Shown: positions 1-8,649, counted from the first letter of the stretch. The stretch: 64,000 nt of DNA from Mesobacillus boroniphilus (GCF_018424685.1 NZ_QTKX01000001.1:992001-1056000), one strand, 5' to 3'. Program-made: numbers and translations. The notes: a model not told the origin generated them from the letters alone.

Positions 1-264
1 AAATCAAAAGAAGGAACCGGCGGCGGATTCATTTTTGCATTGGATTTAAATGAAGTAAACCTCTGGGATATATACAAGCTGACCTCGGAAGGTGCACTGC
101 AGCCAAAGTGTCCTGACTCCAATGAAAAATGCTTGGTCGGAGCGAACATGCACAAAGTCCTGTTTGCCATTTTCATAGGTGCCGAGGAACATTTGGGAAA
201 ATATTTAAAGCACTATTCCATCAAGGAAATAGTTGACCTGGTAAAAGAAACGAATTGTGACTAA
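1..264 (+). CDS. Rrf2-family transcriptional regulator, C-terminal part (gene starts upstream of window)
   Basis: The reading frame is open from base 1, so only the last 87 residues are visible. The fragment begins with a GTGGGF segment, followed by a conserved hydrophobic stretch (FALDLNEVNLWDIYKL) and two cysteines (CPDSNEKC), then an amphipathic helix ending near residue 80. This order matches the wing and dimerisation helix of Rrf2 regulators such as YwnA, which are DNA-binding repressors, some carrying Fe-S clusters. Only two cysteines are seen in the visible part, so cluster binding cannot be judged. The DNA-binding helix lies outside the window. Family assignment is by pattern recognition only. 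Confidence 0.72.
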   Translation, partial: KSKEGTGGGFIFALDLNEVNLWDIYKLTSEGALQPKCPDSNEKCLVGANMHKVLFAIFIGAEEHLGKYLKHYSIKEIVDLVKETNCD

Positions 265-338
265 GGAGAAATTGACGTCTTCTTAGTTGGTAAATGTAAT
301 GAAAATTATTACAGATTAAAATGAATGAGGTGACTTAT

Positions 339-671
339 ATGTTGTCCAATAATAACACGATTTTAAGAGTAGGCGATTGGATTAAGGGGAAATCCCGTAA
401 TGGAGAATTATTCATCGGATATATAGAGTCACTTGATATTTTGGATGAAAAGGTTAATGCAACAATCACATCAAGTGATGATGAATCCATGGTAGGCAAA
501 ACCATTCCGATAACAACAAACGGAGTGAAAAAACTGCCTGACCCGAAAGTGAAAAACAAAAAACAAATACAATATCTAATTGATTTGGCGCTGGCCACTG
601 GAGATGAAGAATGGTTCATGGAGCTTTCTGAAAAGCTGAACTCGATGAGGGAGCTCGTCAAAGGTGTGTAA
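339..671 (+). CDS. IDEAL-domain protein
   Basis: The protein has about 110 residues. The C-terminal helix (QIQYLIDLALATGDEEW followed by FMELSEKL) fits the IDEAL domain, a short motif in Firmicute proteins thought to mediate protein interactions. The N-terminal 60 residues look like a small beta-rich domain (VGDWIKGKSRNGELFIGYIE). I chose the ATG at 339 because a GAGGTG ribosome site sits at the right spacing before it; an in-frame ATG at 321 has none. A strong hairpin terminator follows directly, so the gene is probably monocistronic. No precise function can be given. Confidence 0.75.
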   Translation: MLSNNNTILRVGDWIKGKSRNGELFIGYIESLDILDEKVNATITSSDDESMVGKTIPITTNGVKKLPDPKVKNKKQIQYLIDLALATGDEEWFMELSEKLNSMRELVKGV

Positions 672-673
672 AA

Positions 674-712
674 ATGAAGACGGTCCTCCTTTTTTAAGGG
701 GGACCGTCTTTT
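674..712. terminator. Bidirectional intrinsic terminator
   Basis: A 15-bp stem (AAGACGGTCCTCCTT paired with AAGGGGGACCGTCTT, one G-T wobble) has a T-rich loop and a T tract on the plus strand. It lies between two convergent genes, the IDEAL protein and the L,D-transpeptidase, and could serve both. Confidence 0.85.
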
Positions 713-714
713 TG

Positions 715-1464
715 CTATTTCATTCCAAGTGCTTTTTTAGTAGCTGGCCCGGCAACACCGTCAACCTTGAGTTTCTTCGCTTTTTGGAATTTCTTTACGG
801 CCGCTTCTGTAGCTGGACCGAATACACCGTCGATTCCTTTTGTGTTGTAGCCCCTGTTTGTCAGGGCCTGCTGAAGCTGCTTCACTTCAACTCCTCGCAT
901 GCCTTTTTTAAGAACAGTGCTTGTTGGTGCAGCGATCACGGGAACGGCAGCCTGGCCTGTAACCTTATATCCGTTAGCGGATGCGATTGCGTTAAAGGAT
1001 TTTTTTGACGTGGTGATGACAACCGGAGTATTTACCTTCACCTGATCATAGAGCCACTGTACCTCGTTATCGTACATCCGGACGCAGCCGGCACTAACAT
1101 ATCCGCCGATTGATTTAGGATTATTGTTGCCGTGGATCGCATAAGTTGTTCCCCATGTTCCTCGCGCATTTATGCCGAGCCATCTGTCGCCAAGCGGATT
1201 CCTTGAGTCACCACCAGGGATATTCCCGCTGTAATAAGGGCGATTCTTGATTTTGTTAACGATTTTGAACTTGCCCTCGGGCGTATAAGAAGCTTTCCGC
1301 CCAGTTCCCACCTTAAACGTTTTTACCAGTTTATTATTTTTGTAATAAGCCAGTTGATTGTTAGACTTATTGATGATAATCATGTCTCCGCCAGCAGCCT
1401 CTGCAGGTGCCTCAAAGAACAACAGCGATACTAGAAGCATTATCGAAAGCAGCAACTTTTTCAT
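715..1464 (-). CDS. Secreted L,D-transpeptidase with peptidoglycan-binding domain
   Basis: A 249-residue exported enzyme predicted to form 3-3 cross-links in peptidoglycan. Residues 1-23 form a signal peptide ending in AEA. The YkuD catalytic domain follows (about 27-150), with the active-site signature of His111 (HGN) and Cys127 in SAGCVRM. A linker leads to a C-terminal PG_binding_1 domain (about 185-247) with the repeat LKKGMRGVEVKQLQQALTNRG. This is the catalytic-then-binding order common in Bacillus; YkuD itself has an N-terminal LysM instead. The start has an AAGGGGG ribosome site. Convergent with the IDEAL gene across a shared terminator. Confidence 0.95.
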   Translation of the reverse strand: MKKLLLSIMLLVSLLFFEAPAEAAGGDMIIINKSNNQLAYYKNNKLVKTFKVGTGRKASYTPEGKFKIVNKIKNRPYYSGNIPGGDSRNPLGDRWLGINARGTWGTTYAIHGNNNPKSIGGYVSAGCVRMYDNEVQWLYDQVKVNTPVVITTSKKSFNAIASANGYKVTGQAAVPVIAAPTSTVLKKGMRGVEVKQLQQALTNRGYNTKGIDGVFGPATEAAVKKFQKAKKLKVDGVAGPATKKALGMK

Positions 1465-1719
1465 TCGCCAACCCCCTTGATTTCATTTGCAGGCCTATCT
1501 CCCTAAAGCGGTCTACGGCCGTGCAATTGGTATACGTATTTACACTCTTATTAACGATTTTTTCTCATAAAAGTTACATATTTTACCGTTATATGGCAGC
1601 AGATTGTTTCTTGGTTTTATGACAAAAAAATCGAATTTATGTCGTTTTATGGTGGTTTTTTTATAAAATAGAGGTTCAACTTTCGTGATTTTTCCCATAA
1701 TGGTAGGGAAGGAGTGGGA

Positions 1720-2418
1720 GTGTTGAATCATTACTTATCAATTGCAGTAGAGTTAACGAGCGGCTTTGTATTTTTATTTATCATGACGAAACTACAAGGG
1801 AAAACGCAGTTCTCTCAAATAACACCGTTTGATTTTATTTCCGCAATTATTCTTGGTGAGCTTGTAGGAAATGCCATTTATGACCATGAAGTAAAGATCG
1901 GCGAAATCGCCTTTGCCGTTGCCTTGTGGGGAGTGCTTGTTTATGTTACAGAAATGGTTACACAAAAGTTCCTCGGTTCACGGAAGCTGCTGGAGGGGGA
2001 GCCTAACATTGTGGTGCGAAAAGGAAAGATTAAATTCGAGGCTTTGAAAAGAGCAAAGCTGGATATCAATCAGCTGCAGAGTCTTGTCAGGCAGCAAGGC
2101 TACTTTTCACTTCGCGAAGTAGAATATGCAATCATCGAAACGAATGGAATGGTCAGTGTCCTGCCAAAAGCGGATTATGACACTCCTAAAAATAGTGATA
2201 TGAAAATCAAAGCAGATGATCCAAACTTGCCAATCAACATGATCCTGGATGGGGAAGTAGTTCGCGAAAACCTAAAAGAAGCCGGTTTCAACGAGCAGTG
2301 GCTGAAAAATGAATTAGAGAAACAGAAAATCCATCATTTTGAGGATGTGCTTTTTGCGGAATGGATGGAGAATGAACCACTCTTTGTGTTGGAATATGAG
2401 AAGAAGGCGAATGCATAG
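1720..2418 (+). CDS. DUF421 (YetF-type) membrane protein
   Basis: Residues about 1-80 hold three membrane helices, followed by a cytosolic DUF421 domain containing GEPNIVVRKGKIKFEALKRA and LVRQQGYFSLREVEYAIIE. YetF-type proteins are widespread in spore formers and some affect spore germination, but no biochemical activity is firmly established for this copy. AAGGAG at 1708-1713 sits 6 bases before a GTG at 1720 and 9 before a TTG at 1723; either may be the start. Convergent with the CBO0543 gene. Confidence 0.88.
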   Translation: MLNHYLSIAVELTSGFVFLFIMTKLQGKTQFSQITPFDFISAIILGELVGNAIYDHEVKIGEIAFAVALWGVLVYVTEMVTQKFLGSRKLLEGEPNIVVRKGKIKFEALKRAKLDINQLQSLVRQQGYFSLREVEYAIIETNGMVSVLPKADYDTPKNSDMKIKADDPNLPINMILDGEVVRENLKEAGFNEQWLKNELEKQKIHHFEDVLFAEWMENEPLFVLEYEKKANA

Positions 2419-2530
2419 TCAAACTTAGTTGATCAATTCTTTTTGCAGCACAATTTTAACCAATTATATGTCCTGAATTAGCGAACAGGGAATATAATCG
2501 TGGCAACAGGATAAAACATAATAACTAGGA

Positions 2531-2570
2531 AAAAAACAGCTGAACCGAAAAAGAATCGAGGTTCAGCTGT
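2531..2570 (-). terminator. Intrinsic terminator with GGTTCAGCTG stem
   Basis: CAGCTGAACC at 2537-2546 pairs with GGTTCAGCTG at 2560-2569, and on the minus strand the stem runs into a T tract (plus-strand A run at 2531-2536). It would end leftward transcripts from the CBO0543 gene. The same stem sequence recurs at 4949-4985 and 6461-6497. Confidence 0.75.
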
Positions 2571-2577
2571 TTGGTTA

Positions 2578-2735
2578 TAAAGGAAGACGGGTTCGAAAAA
2601 AGCTGCTGGCATAAAGTTCGGTTGCAGAAACGTTGGAGCCGCAGCTGAAATATGTTGCTGGCACGAAGAACGGTGGCAGAACGAGGGAAGCCGTGCCCAA
2701 AAATCGGTGCTGATACCCAATTTAGCATTTCTCTA
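2578..2735. repeat. GC-richer degenerate short-repeat tract
   Basis: The non-coding tract repeats a loose unit of roughly 15-20 bases with a core like GGCA-GAA (for example GCTGGCATAAAG, TTGCAGAAACG, CTGGCACGAAGAACG, GGCAGAACGAGG). Periodicity is irregular and the copies are strongly diverged. No credible gene with a ribosome site is visible. It abuts the GGTTCAGCTG hairpin, as does the better 21-bp array at 6040-6425. Confidence 0.45.
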
Positions 2736-2754
2736 CGTGAAACAATATTCTTGT

Positions 2755-3330
2755 TTAAATAGGATTAATATCTTTCCCCCGGCTTTGAAGATACAAAAAA
2801 GCATTTGTCCCCCAATAGGCTAGAATCGCAAGACTGATTTGAAGAAGGTAAATATGAAACAAATTCATTCCTTTATAAAGGATTAACAATCCAAATTGTT
2901 CCCACCCAGCAGCGGTAAGGGTTCCAACTACAGCGAACAAAAGCGTGACAAGATAAAAATTGCGGTTATGACGAATTGAATATTGATAGGCAGCCATAAA
3001 GATAATAGGTACCAATACCCCATCAACCGGAATGCTTACTGGAACATAAGGAATAAGATGGTATGGGTGATCCCAAATATTGTTCCGGGTAAAGTAGATA
3101 TCAAGATACACAAGAAACATATGGTAGGTATAACCAAAGAAAGAAATTTGGAAGATGCGTTTTCGATCGATGAATATCAAAGTAAGTGCAAGTGGAATCA
3201 CGAAAAAAAACACATTCGCCCAAAACTGCCACGTGCCGAAGTGACCAAATGATCTCCAAAACTCAAGCGTCAGATCCATAATCTTATCATCATATCGATC
3301 AATGTCTTTTATCATAGATACTTTTGACAT
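2755..3330 (-). CDS. CBO0543-family integral membrane protein
   Basis: A 191-residue protein with about five hydrophobic helices (near residues 30-55, 60-80, 95-115, 125-150, 155-180) and conserved charged positions in loops, such as FIDRKR and YFTRNNIWDHPYHLIPY. This matches the CBO0543 family, found mainly in Bacillales and Clostridia and without known function. I chose the ATG at 3330 because GAGGTG precedes it; a GTG three codons upstream lacks a site. The frame is intact. Confidence 0.8.
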   Translation of the reverse strand: MSKVSMIKDIDRYDDKIMDLTLEFWRSFGHFGTWQFWANVFFFVIPLALTLIFIDRKRIFQISFFGYTYHMFLVYLDIYFTRNNIWDHPYHLIPYVPVSIPVDGVLVPIIFMAAYQYSIRHNRNFYLVTLLFAVVGTLTAAGWEQFGLLILYKGMNLFHIYLLQISLAILAYWGTNAFLYLQSRGKDINPI

Positions 3331-3496
3331 TATTAACACCTCATTTACCAGTTATCGGTATTATGTCACAGAATAAAAACTTCTACTCAAATTGAAAATG
3401 GTGGTTAACATCATCAAATTTCAGTAACATTCAAGACATTAAGGTTGGAAAATAAAAGATATGAATGATAGACATTTTAAAAAATATAGGTTGTTT

Positions 3497-4273
3497 TTAT
3501 TCTGGAGCTACTTCAATCGTTTTTTCTGTATGGTCATGTATATTGCCTTTTTCTACATGAATTTTCACAATGAAATGCCCTTTCGCAGGGAAGGTGTAAT
3601 CAGCGGAATAAGTGCCAGATGAAACTTCCTTCGCGTCTATGAACTGATGTGTTGTTTCGTTCTCTTCCCAGATTTCAAAACGGACATTCGCCCCGGAAAT
3701 AATATGTTCCTCCTGAGCAATCTTGACGGTGAGCTCAGCTGGTTGATTGCTTTTTATGGTCGAAGGTGTATGAAATTCGAATGCAACTTCGCTATTGTGA
3801 TGGTCATTATGTTCGAGATTGGAATGTTGACCCTCGGTACCATTTTCCTCATCAGTAGTTTGGTCGTGTGCTAATTCGTCACCTTCTACAATTACTTCTT
3901 TCTTTGGCATGCTGTGCATCCGGTTTGCCGTTGTGTGAGCCACAATGGTATAACTACCGCCTTCGTTAAAGGTTTTCTTGATGGAATAGGTACCGTCTTT
4001 TTCGTTATGTGCCGGGATCATTTCATGGTCTTTCTGGCCTGATTTACCAATTTCAAATTTTACCTCATCTGCATCTTTGACTTTTTTCTCTCCCTGAATT
4101 ACCTCTGCTTTGATTGTAATCTCCTGATTTGTCTCGATTTTTTCAGGCGTGATAATCGATACCTCTAATAGTTCAGGAACCTTCTCAATCGACTCTTCTT
4201 CCGCATCCTGACCTGCAGAACACGCTGTTAACAGAACCATGACTATAATAAAAAAGAACATTATTTTCTTCAT
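3497..4273 (-). CDS. FixH/YtkA-like lipoprotein with two beta-sandwich domains
   Basis: The N-terminus is a lipoprotein signal peptide with lipobox LLTAC, so the protein is anchored outside the membrane. Two related immunoglobulin-like YtkA/FixH domains follow, about residues 35-130 and 165-258, each ending in a YS/YT-phi-phi-A/K-H pattern (GSYTIVAHTT; GHFIVKIHVEKG). The linker is acidic and His-rich (EGQHSNLEHNDHHNSE), suggesting metal contact. YtkA-like proteins are often linked to copper handling or cytochrome oxidase assembly; that is inference here. The ATG at 4273 is preferred over an upstream TTG/ATG because GGAG lies 10 bases before it. Confidence 0.75.
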   Translation of the reverse strand: MKKIMFFFIIVMVLLTACSAGQDAEEESIEKVPELLEVSIITPEKIETNQEITIKAEVIQGEKKVKDADEVKFEIGKSGQKDHEMIPAHNEKDGTYSIKKTFNEGGSYTIVAHTTANRMHSMPKKEVIVEGDELAHDQTTDEENGTEGQHSNLEHNDHHNSEVAFEFHTPSTIKSNQPAELTVKIAQEEHIISGANVRFEIWEENETTHQFIDAKEVSSGTYSADYTFPAKGHFIVKIHVEKGNIHDHTEKTIEVAPE

Positions 4274-4412
4274 AAATACTAAACTCCATTCGTCAATTTT
4301 ATTTCTCAACAATCATAAAGTGCAAATGTGATAAATGTATGAAAATCTGCCGCGGGATAAATTTTTTTGGTTAGTTACTAATTGAACGGGAAAATTAATC
4401 AGGGTGATGTTA

Positions 4413-4942
4413 ATGTACAAGAAGATTTTCCACTTGTTTATATTAAGTATCTTAATATTTGCGATGAAAATCGAAACTGCGAATGCAGGTCATGATATGC
4501 CAAAACCATTGAAAGAAACCTTCCGTGAGATTGGATATAAAACAGTTGAAGAGGCAGTGCAAGAATTTGAACTGCACATTTGAAATTACCTTTGAGAGTT
4601 CCGCCTATAGACTTTACCCATCATTTTGGAAGGTGTAATGATTTAGATGGGGAAGTAAATGACTCTTTAGAAATTCAGTTTATAAATGAAAACTCGGCTG
4701 AACGCCACTATAAAATTGATGTTCGTCCTGTTGACTACAAGATTCCGATGAAGGCTAAAAACATCTATAGGCTAAAGAACGGTCACGATGCTCTATATAC
4801 AAATGTTCCAGGCTTTAACCTGTTTGTCTTTGAAAATGACGGCTGGCAATATATCCTCAGCATTGATAAAAGAGTATCCGATCAGGTGACGCCAGAAGTA
4901 TTCGTTGAGATAGCGAATTCTATAGGTGTTTCGTTTGAATGA
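4413..4942 (+). pseudogene. Exported hypothetical protein split by a frameshift
   Basis: From ATG 4413, preceded by GGTGATG, a frame codes for a signal peptide (MYKKIFHLFILSILIFAM, then an ANA cleavage site) and an EIGYKTVEEAVQEFELH helix, then stops at 4581-4583. From 4580 the next frame continues without a gap: LKLPLRVPPIDFTHHFG, with later segments YKIDVRPVDYKIP and FVFENDGWQYILSIDK. The two halves join as one protein of about 176 residues if one T were present in the run at 4579-4581. I recognise the joined protein only as a conserved hypothetical exported protein of Bacillus. It is either a fresh mutation or a sequencing error. Confidence 0.7.
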
Positions 4943-4948
4943 ATAAGG

Positions 4949-4987
4949 AGTTGAACCAAATGAATATGATGGTTCAGCTTTTTTAGG
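4949..4987 (+). terminator. Intrinsic terminator with GGTTCAGCT stem
   Basis: AGTTGAACC and GGTTCAGCTT flank a 13-base loop and are followed by a six-T run. It ends the split exported-protein gene and shares its stem with hairpins at 2537 and 6461. Confidence 0.8.
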
Positions 4988-5167
4988 TTTGGAAGCGGTG
5001 TTATTTAAAACGAAGAAATCTGATTACTAGGTAAGATACCGATTTTAGTTGTAAAGAAACTCATATTTAATAGTTATAAGGTGTTTAGATTGGTAGAAGT
5101 AAAAAAGGGTCACTTTGCTTTTTCCCAGGTAACAAAAAAGGATTTGGCAGAATTTAAAGCGAAATAA

Positions 5168-5953
5168 GTTGTTAGTTTTACTAGTATTTATGAGAGTAAT
5201 TTGGGAGGGGCTATCGTTGCCTATATTATTGGTTTTCTAGGTGTCCAAAACGTTTTTTTGATAGGCTTAAGCACCGCTATTTCGAAGGTTTTCAAATTTG
5301 AGAAAGGGTTATCTGCTACATTCAAAAACAGTGTGGTATTAATCAATTCCGGCAATTTCGGATTGCCTGTCAGCCAACTTGTTTTTCAGGATAATTCATT
5401 GGGTTTATCGATTCAGATTGTGGTGATGATCTTTCAAAATCTGCTTACCTACACTTATGGAATATTTAATTCAGTAACAGCACAGAGTAAAGGGTTCCAG
5501 GCGTTGAAAATCTTTTTCAAGAATCCGGTGATCTACGCTTTATTGTTGGGGGTTTTCTTCAGGGCAACATCGATAAAAATTCCGGAATTTATCTGGACGC
5601 CAATAGAAAATACATCTAATGCTTTTTTGGCATTCGCGCTCATTACACTAGGGGCGCAGAGTGCTTACATAAAATTTCATCAACTATCAACTCCACTGGT
5701 ACTGACTCTTATAGGCACGCTAGTAGTGGCACCTTCAATTGCTTTTGTCAGCATTTTTATTCTAGGCTTAGAAGGTACAGTTGCACAGGCGCTTTTCATC
5801 GCAAGCTCGTTCCCGACTTCAAGAAATAGTTCCCTCCTGACCCTGGAATATGGAAACCATCCCGAATATGCTGCCCAGGCTGTTCTATTAACAACTATAT
5901 TCAGCATGTTGACAGTGACTACTGTTATATATCTATCTAATATTTTATTTTGA
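5168..5953 (+). pseudogene. AEC-family (auxin efflux carrier type) transporter lacking its N-terminus
   Basis: About 250 residues align by eye with YwkB-like AEC permeases: FKNSVVLINSGNFGLPVSQL, QNLLTYTYGIFNS, AFALITLGAQSAYIKF and AQALFIASSFPTSRNSS are family hallmarks. AEC proteins normally have about 310 residues; roughly the first 55, including the first membrane helices, are missing. Family-like sequence (FTSIYESNL) continues upstream of the best TTG at 5201, right up to an in-frame TAA at 5165, so this is a 5' deletion and not a different start. In the same frame upstream lies a 25-codon unrelated peptide. Likely non-functional. The substrate of the intact family member would be a carboxylate such as malate. 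Confidence 0.78.
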
Positions 5954-6039
5954 ATACAAGTAAATCTTTTCTTGTTAGGTAATTAAGCCATTAGCTGGAA
6001 GCTAAATCATAATAGCGTTGATAAAATTTGAGCATCCGA

Positions 6040-6425
6040 TGAAAAAGTTATGCAACCGGAAATAAAAGTAGTGAAACCGGAAATAAAAGTGGTGAAACCG
6101 TAGATAAAAGTGATGCAACCGTAGATAAAAGTGATGCAACCATAGATAAAAGTCGTGTAACCGGAGATGAAAATGATGCAACCGTATAATAAACGAGTAA
6201 AACTTGGAATAAAAGTCTTCAAACCGGGATTCAAACTCAAAAAAGGGGATTATATTTAGAGAAGTGGTTTCAAATCTTTTAAACTGGTAATCAATCTGTC
6301 CCAACTGGTATTAAAATTGGGCTCACTGGAATTATATTTGGGCCAACTGGTATTAAAATCGTGTTAACTGGTATTAAAACTGTTGCAACTGGTACTAAAT
6401 ACTGATAAAGCCGGTATTTAAACTC
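6040..6425. repeat. 21-bp tandem repeat array (about 18 diverged units)
   Basis: Units of 21 bases with consensus close to AACCGGNATAAAAGTGNTGC run through the whole stretch. Clean copies lie at about 6060-6180 (AAATAAAAGTGGTGAAACCG, AGATAAAAGTGATGCAACCG) and a diverged subtype at about 6300-6420 (CCAACTGGTATTAAAATCG, TTAACTGGTATTAAAACTG). Because 21 is a multiple of three, the minus strand is open and gives a fake seven-residue repeat protein without a ribosome site or signal. There are no spacers, so it is not a CRISPR array. A-tracts recur every two helical turns. Confidence 0.85.
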
Positions 6426-6460
6426 TCTCTGTCTCTAAACACGGCCCTATAAAATAAAAG

Positions 6461-6499
6461 AAGCTGAACCAACATCATGCTGGTTCAGCTTCTTTCATT
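6461..6499. terminator. Bidirectional terminator with GGTTCAGCTTCTTT stem
   Basis: AAGAAGCTGAACCA and TGGTTCAGCTTCTT flank a short loop, with A runs upstream and T runs downstream, so it can act on both strands. It lies directly after the stop of the minus-strand nuclease gene. Confidence 0.88.
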
Positions 6500-6501
6500 T
6501 T

Positions 6502-7443
6502 TCACCATGGAAAATCAATTTTCTCTGCCAATTCCGGAAAATCAATGAACGGGTTGCGGTTTCCCTGGATATAGTAGATGGCCTGATTGCGGTGTTGTTC
6601 GTAAAGGGTCGGCGGGAATTCTTCATTCCAGCGGGCGAGCAGCGGGATATCGACTTTCTTTTTGAATTCGTTCTTAACTCTTCTGGGATATCTAAGGAAA
6701 AAGTAGAGCATTGCCCGGGCAGATGCTCCTTTGCCATGTTCGGGTTCGAACTCGAAGCCTGATTTGACTCCGCAATTGTTCTGAATGGGTTCATCGTCCG
6801 ATTCAGGATTGTAGAAATCAAAATCGGCAAATGGGTAGTTTGAACGGGAGATATTGCAATCGGGTTCGCAGACAAACAGGTGGTGAAGGTCACCTTTCAT
6901 CGGCTCGGCACCTTCGAACCAGGACTGCGGAACAATATGCTCGGTGTTCATCTTGAAATGATCCTCAAACACCTTTAGTTCCTTGATTGAATCAAAACCA
7001 TTCACCTGAATCTTCCTTGATCTCCGTCTGAACTCATCATATTTTTCCCTAAGTGTTTCGTTATCCTCAATCAACAGTGACTCGGGATCTTTCATCTGGC
7101 TAGAATAGATACTCTTCGCGGAACCATCGGGATATAAATCCACCCATGTGTACAGATATAAATCCTTTGCCAGGAAGTAGGGGAGCTGATTTTTATGTGA
7201 CTGGTATACGATAGTATGGAATTTATAAAAGAGCGCAAGACCTGATAAATCTAAATCCTGGGCGCCACGGTAGTATTTCTTGATATCCAGCCCATCCTGT
7301 TCTGGATCATAGTAGAGTTGCTGGTTACTCTGGATGTTGCGACGGTTTTCCTTCAGGATGGTCAGCAGCTTTTTCAGATCGAGCGAATCATACTTATGGT
7401 CCCAGCGGTCATTCTGACGTTGCTGTTTTTTATATTTGGACAT
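6502..7443 (-). CDS. Endonuclease I family nuclease, apparently cytoplasmic
   Basis: 313 residues. The C-terminal half has the endonuclease I (PF04231-type) hallmarks: NTEHIVPQSWF with the catalytic His, GDLHHLF, the RSNYPFADF segment, and HGKGASARAMLYFFLRYP. These bind a divalent metal and cut DNA or RNA with little specificity. Well-known family members, such as the secreted B. subtilis nuclease YurI, carry a signal peptide. This one begins MSKYKKQQRQNDRWDH and shows no signal or lipobox, so it probably acts inside the cell or its export is unusual. The N-terminal 150 residues are family-specific. GAGGAG precedes the start. Confidence 0.87.
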   Translation of the reverse strand: MSKYKKQQRQNDRWDHKYDSLDLKKLLTILKENRRNIQSNQQLYYDPEQDGLDIKKYYRGAQDLDLSGLALFYKFHTIVYQSHKNQLPYFLAKDLYLYTWVDLYPDGSAKSIYSSQMKDPESLLIEDNETLREKYDEFRRRSRKIQVNGFDSIKELKVFEDHFKMNTEHIVPQSWFEGAEPMKGDLHHLFVCEPDCNISRSNYPFADFDFYNPESDDEPIQNNCGVKSGFEFEPEHGKGASARAMLYFFLRYPRRVKNEFKKKVDIPLLARWNEEFPPTLYEQHRNQAIYYIQGNRNPFIDFPELAEKIDFPW

Positions 7444-7602
7444 ACCGAACTCCTCATTGGTGTCGTCATATAACTATTTTACCCCTTAATGGTTTGTCCT
7501 TCAAAGTCTTGAATGGGAAAGGTGATAAGTCGAACAAAGAGAATTCAGTGGAAAAGCCAGTTCAGTCCTAAATGGAATTCTCCTTCAATTTTAATCCTAA
7601 AA

Positions 7603-8649
7603 TCACTTAATCAGCTCAAGAAGCATTTCCTTGTTTCGCTCTGAAAATACTTTGTTATGGGAAGAAACCATGGCTGACTGCGAAGCTGCCGGTTCTATGA
7701 ACTGCTTTGCCTTATTAACTGCGTTGGCTGCATCCTGGAAGGTCCCCGCAATCAAATTCAATTTTCCTTCATGCTTTAAAATATCCCCAGCTGCAAATAA
7801 GCCGGGCACTGAGGTTTGGCTTGTTGGTGTTCCGTCTATGTAAAAGTCTTCAATCATCTTCGGTTCAAGCTCACTATTTTGGAGCAAGGATGCGTCCTGG
7901 TCAAAACCGTGGTTGACGAGTACATCGTCTACAGGCAGGCGAAGGACTTCACCAGTTTTCTGATTGGTTATTTCAACATCGGCAATAGTTGTTCGGTTTT
8001 GGTCAGCAATTAAATTGGTAATGCTTGAATGGAACAAACATTCCACAGAACTGTTCATCATTTGGGTCACTTGAGATTCATGTCCACTGAAGCAGTCTCT
8101 CCTGTGAACCAAATAAATCTTTTTAGCAACGGGCTCGAGCGCGTTTGCCCAATCAATCGCCGAATTGCCTCCACCCGAAATGACAACCGTTCTATCCTTA
8201 AAATATTTGAGAGAATTGACCATATAGTGAAGGTTGGATAACTCAAATTTTTCCGCACCTTCAATATTGAGCTTTTGCGGTTTCAGGATCCCACTTCCAA
8301 TAGCCACAATGACAGATTTTGAATAGTGAATCTCTCCAGAAGCTCCTTTTAGTAAAAATAAATCCCGTTCCTTGCTGATGGATTCGATTTTTTCATTCAA
8401 CACTACCTCAGGGCTGAACGTCATCGCCTGCTCCTTTAATTGTTTGATTAAATTCGCTCCTGTAATAGGGCCAACGCCGCCCACATCCCAGATCACCTTT
8501 TCTGGATAAACATGAATCTTCCCGCCAAGATCGTGCTGCGCTTCAATTATTTTTGTTTTCATCTCTCGAAGGCCTGCATAAAAGGCAGAATATAGTCCAG
8601 CAGGTCCGCCTCCAATAATCGTAATGTCATAGATTTCAATGTTTTCCAT
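7603..8649 (-). CDS. NAD(P)/FAD oxidoreductase, ferredoxin-NADP(+) reductase type 2 (YcgT/YumC-like)
   Basis: 348 residues. Two Rossmann motifs are visible: FAD-binding GGGPAGLYSAFYAG near the N-terminus and NAD(P)-binding VVISGGGNSAIDWA near residue 155. FAD-contact GLFAAGDI lies near residue 285. There is no CxxC between the domains, so it is not a thioredoxin reductase; this fits the flavodoxin/ferredoxin-NADP reductases of Bacillus. The ATG at 8649 has GAGGAG at 8-base spacing and is preferred to an upstream GTG. It is divergent from a Fur-controlled siderophore importer, so a role in reducing imported iron is plausible but inferred. Confidence 0.87.
   Translation of the reverse strand: MENIEIYDITIIGGGPAGLYSAFYAGLREMKTKIIEAQHDLGGKIHVYPEKVIWDVGGVGPITGANLIKQLKEQAMTFSPEVVLNEKIESISKERDLFLLKGASGEIHYSKSVIVAIGSGILKPQKLNIEGAEKFELSNLHYMVNSLKYFKDRTVVISGGGNSAIDWANALEPVAKKIYLVHRRDCFSGHESQVTQMMNSSVECLFHSSITNLIADQNRTTIADVEITNQKTGEVLRLPVDDVLVNHGFDQDASLLQNSELEPKMIEDFYIDGTPTSQTSVPGLFAAGDILKHEGKLNLIAGTFQDAANAVNKAKQFIEPAASQSAMVSSHNKVFSERNKEMLLELIK

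Noticed and set aside
664..1008. Plus-strand frame opposite the L,D-transpeptidase
   Set aside because: Shadow of a clear coding gene on the other strand, starting inside a terminator.
6002..6304. A minus-strand open frame with seven-residue repeats (HHFYLRL-like)
   Set aside because: It only mirrors the 21-bp DNA repeat, which is divisible by three; there is no ribosome site, signal or stable composition, and a second frame is open as well.
6040..6425. Possible CRISPR array
   Set aside because: Units are contiguous 21-mers without spacers, and no cas genes are present.
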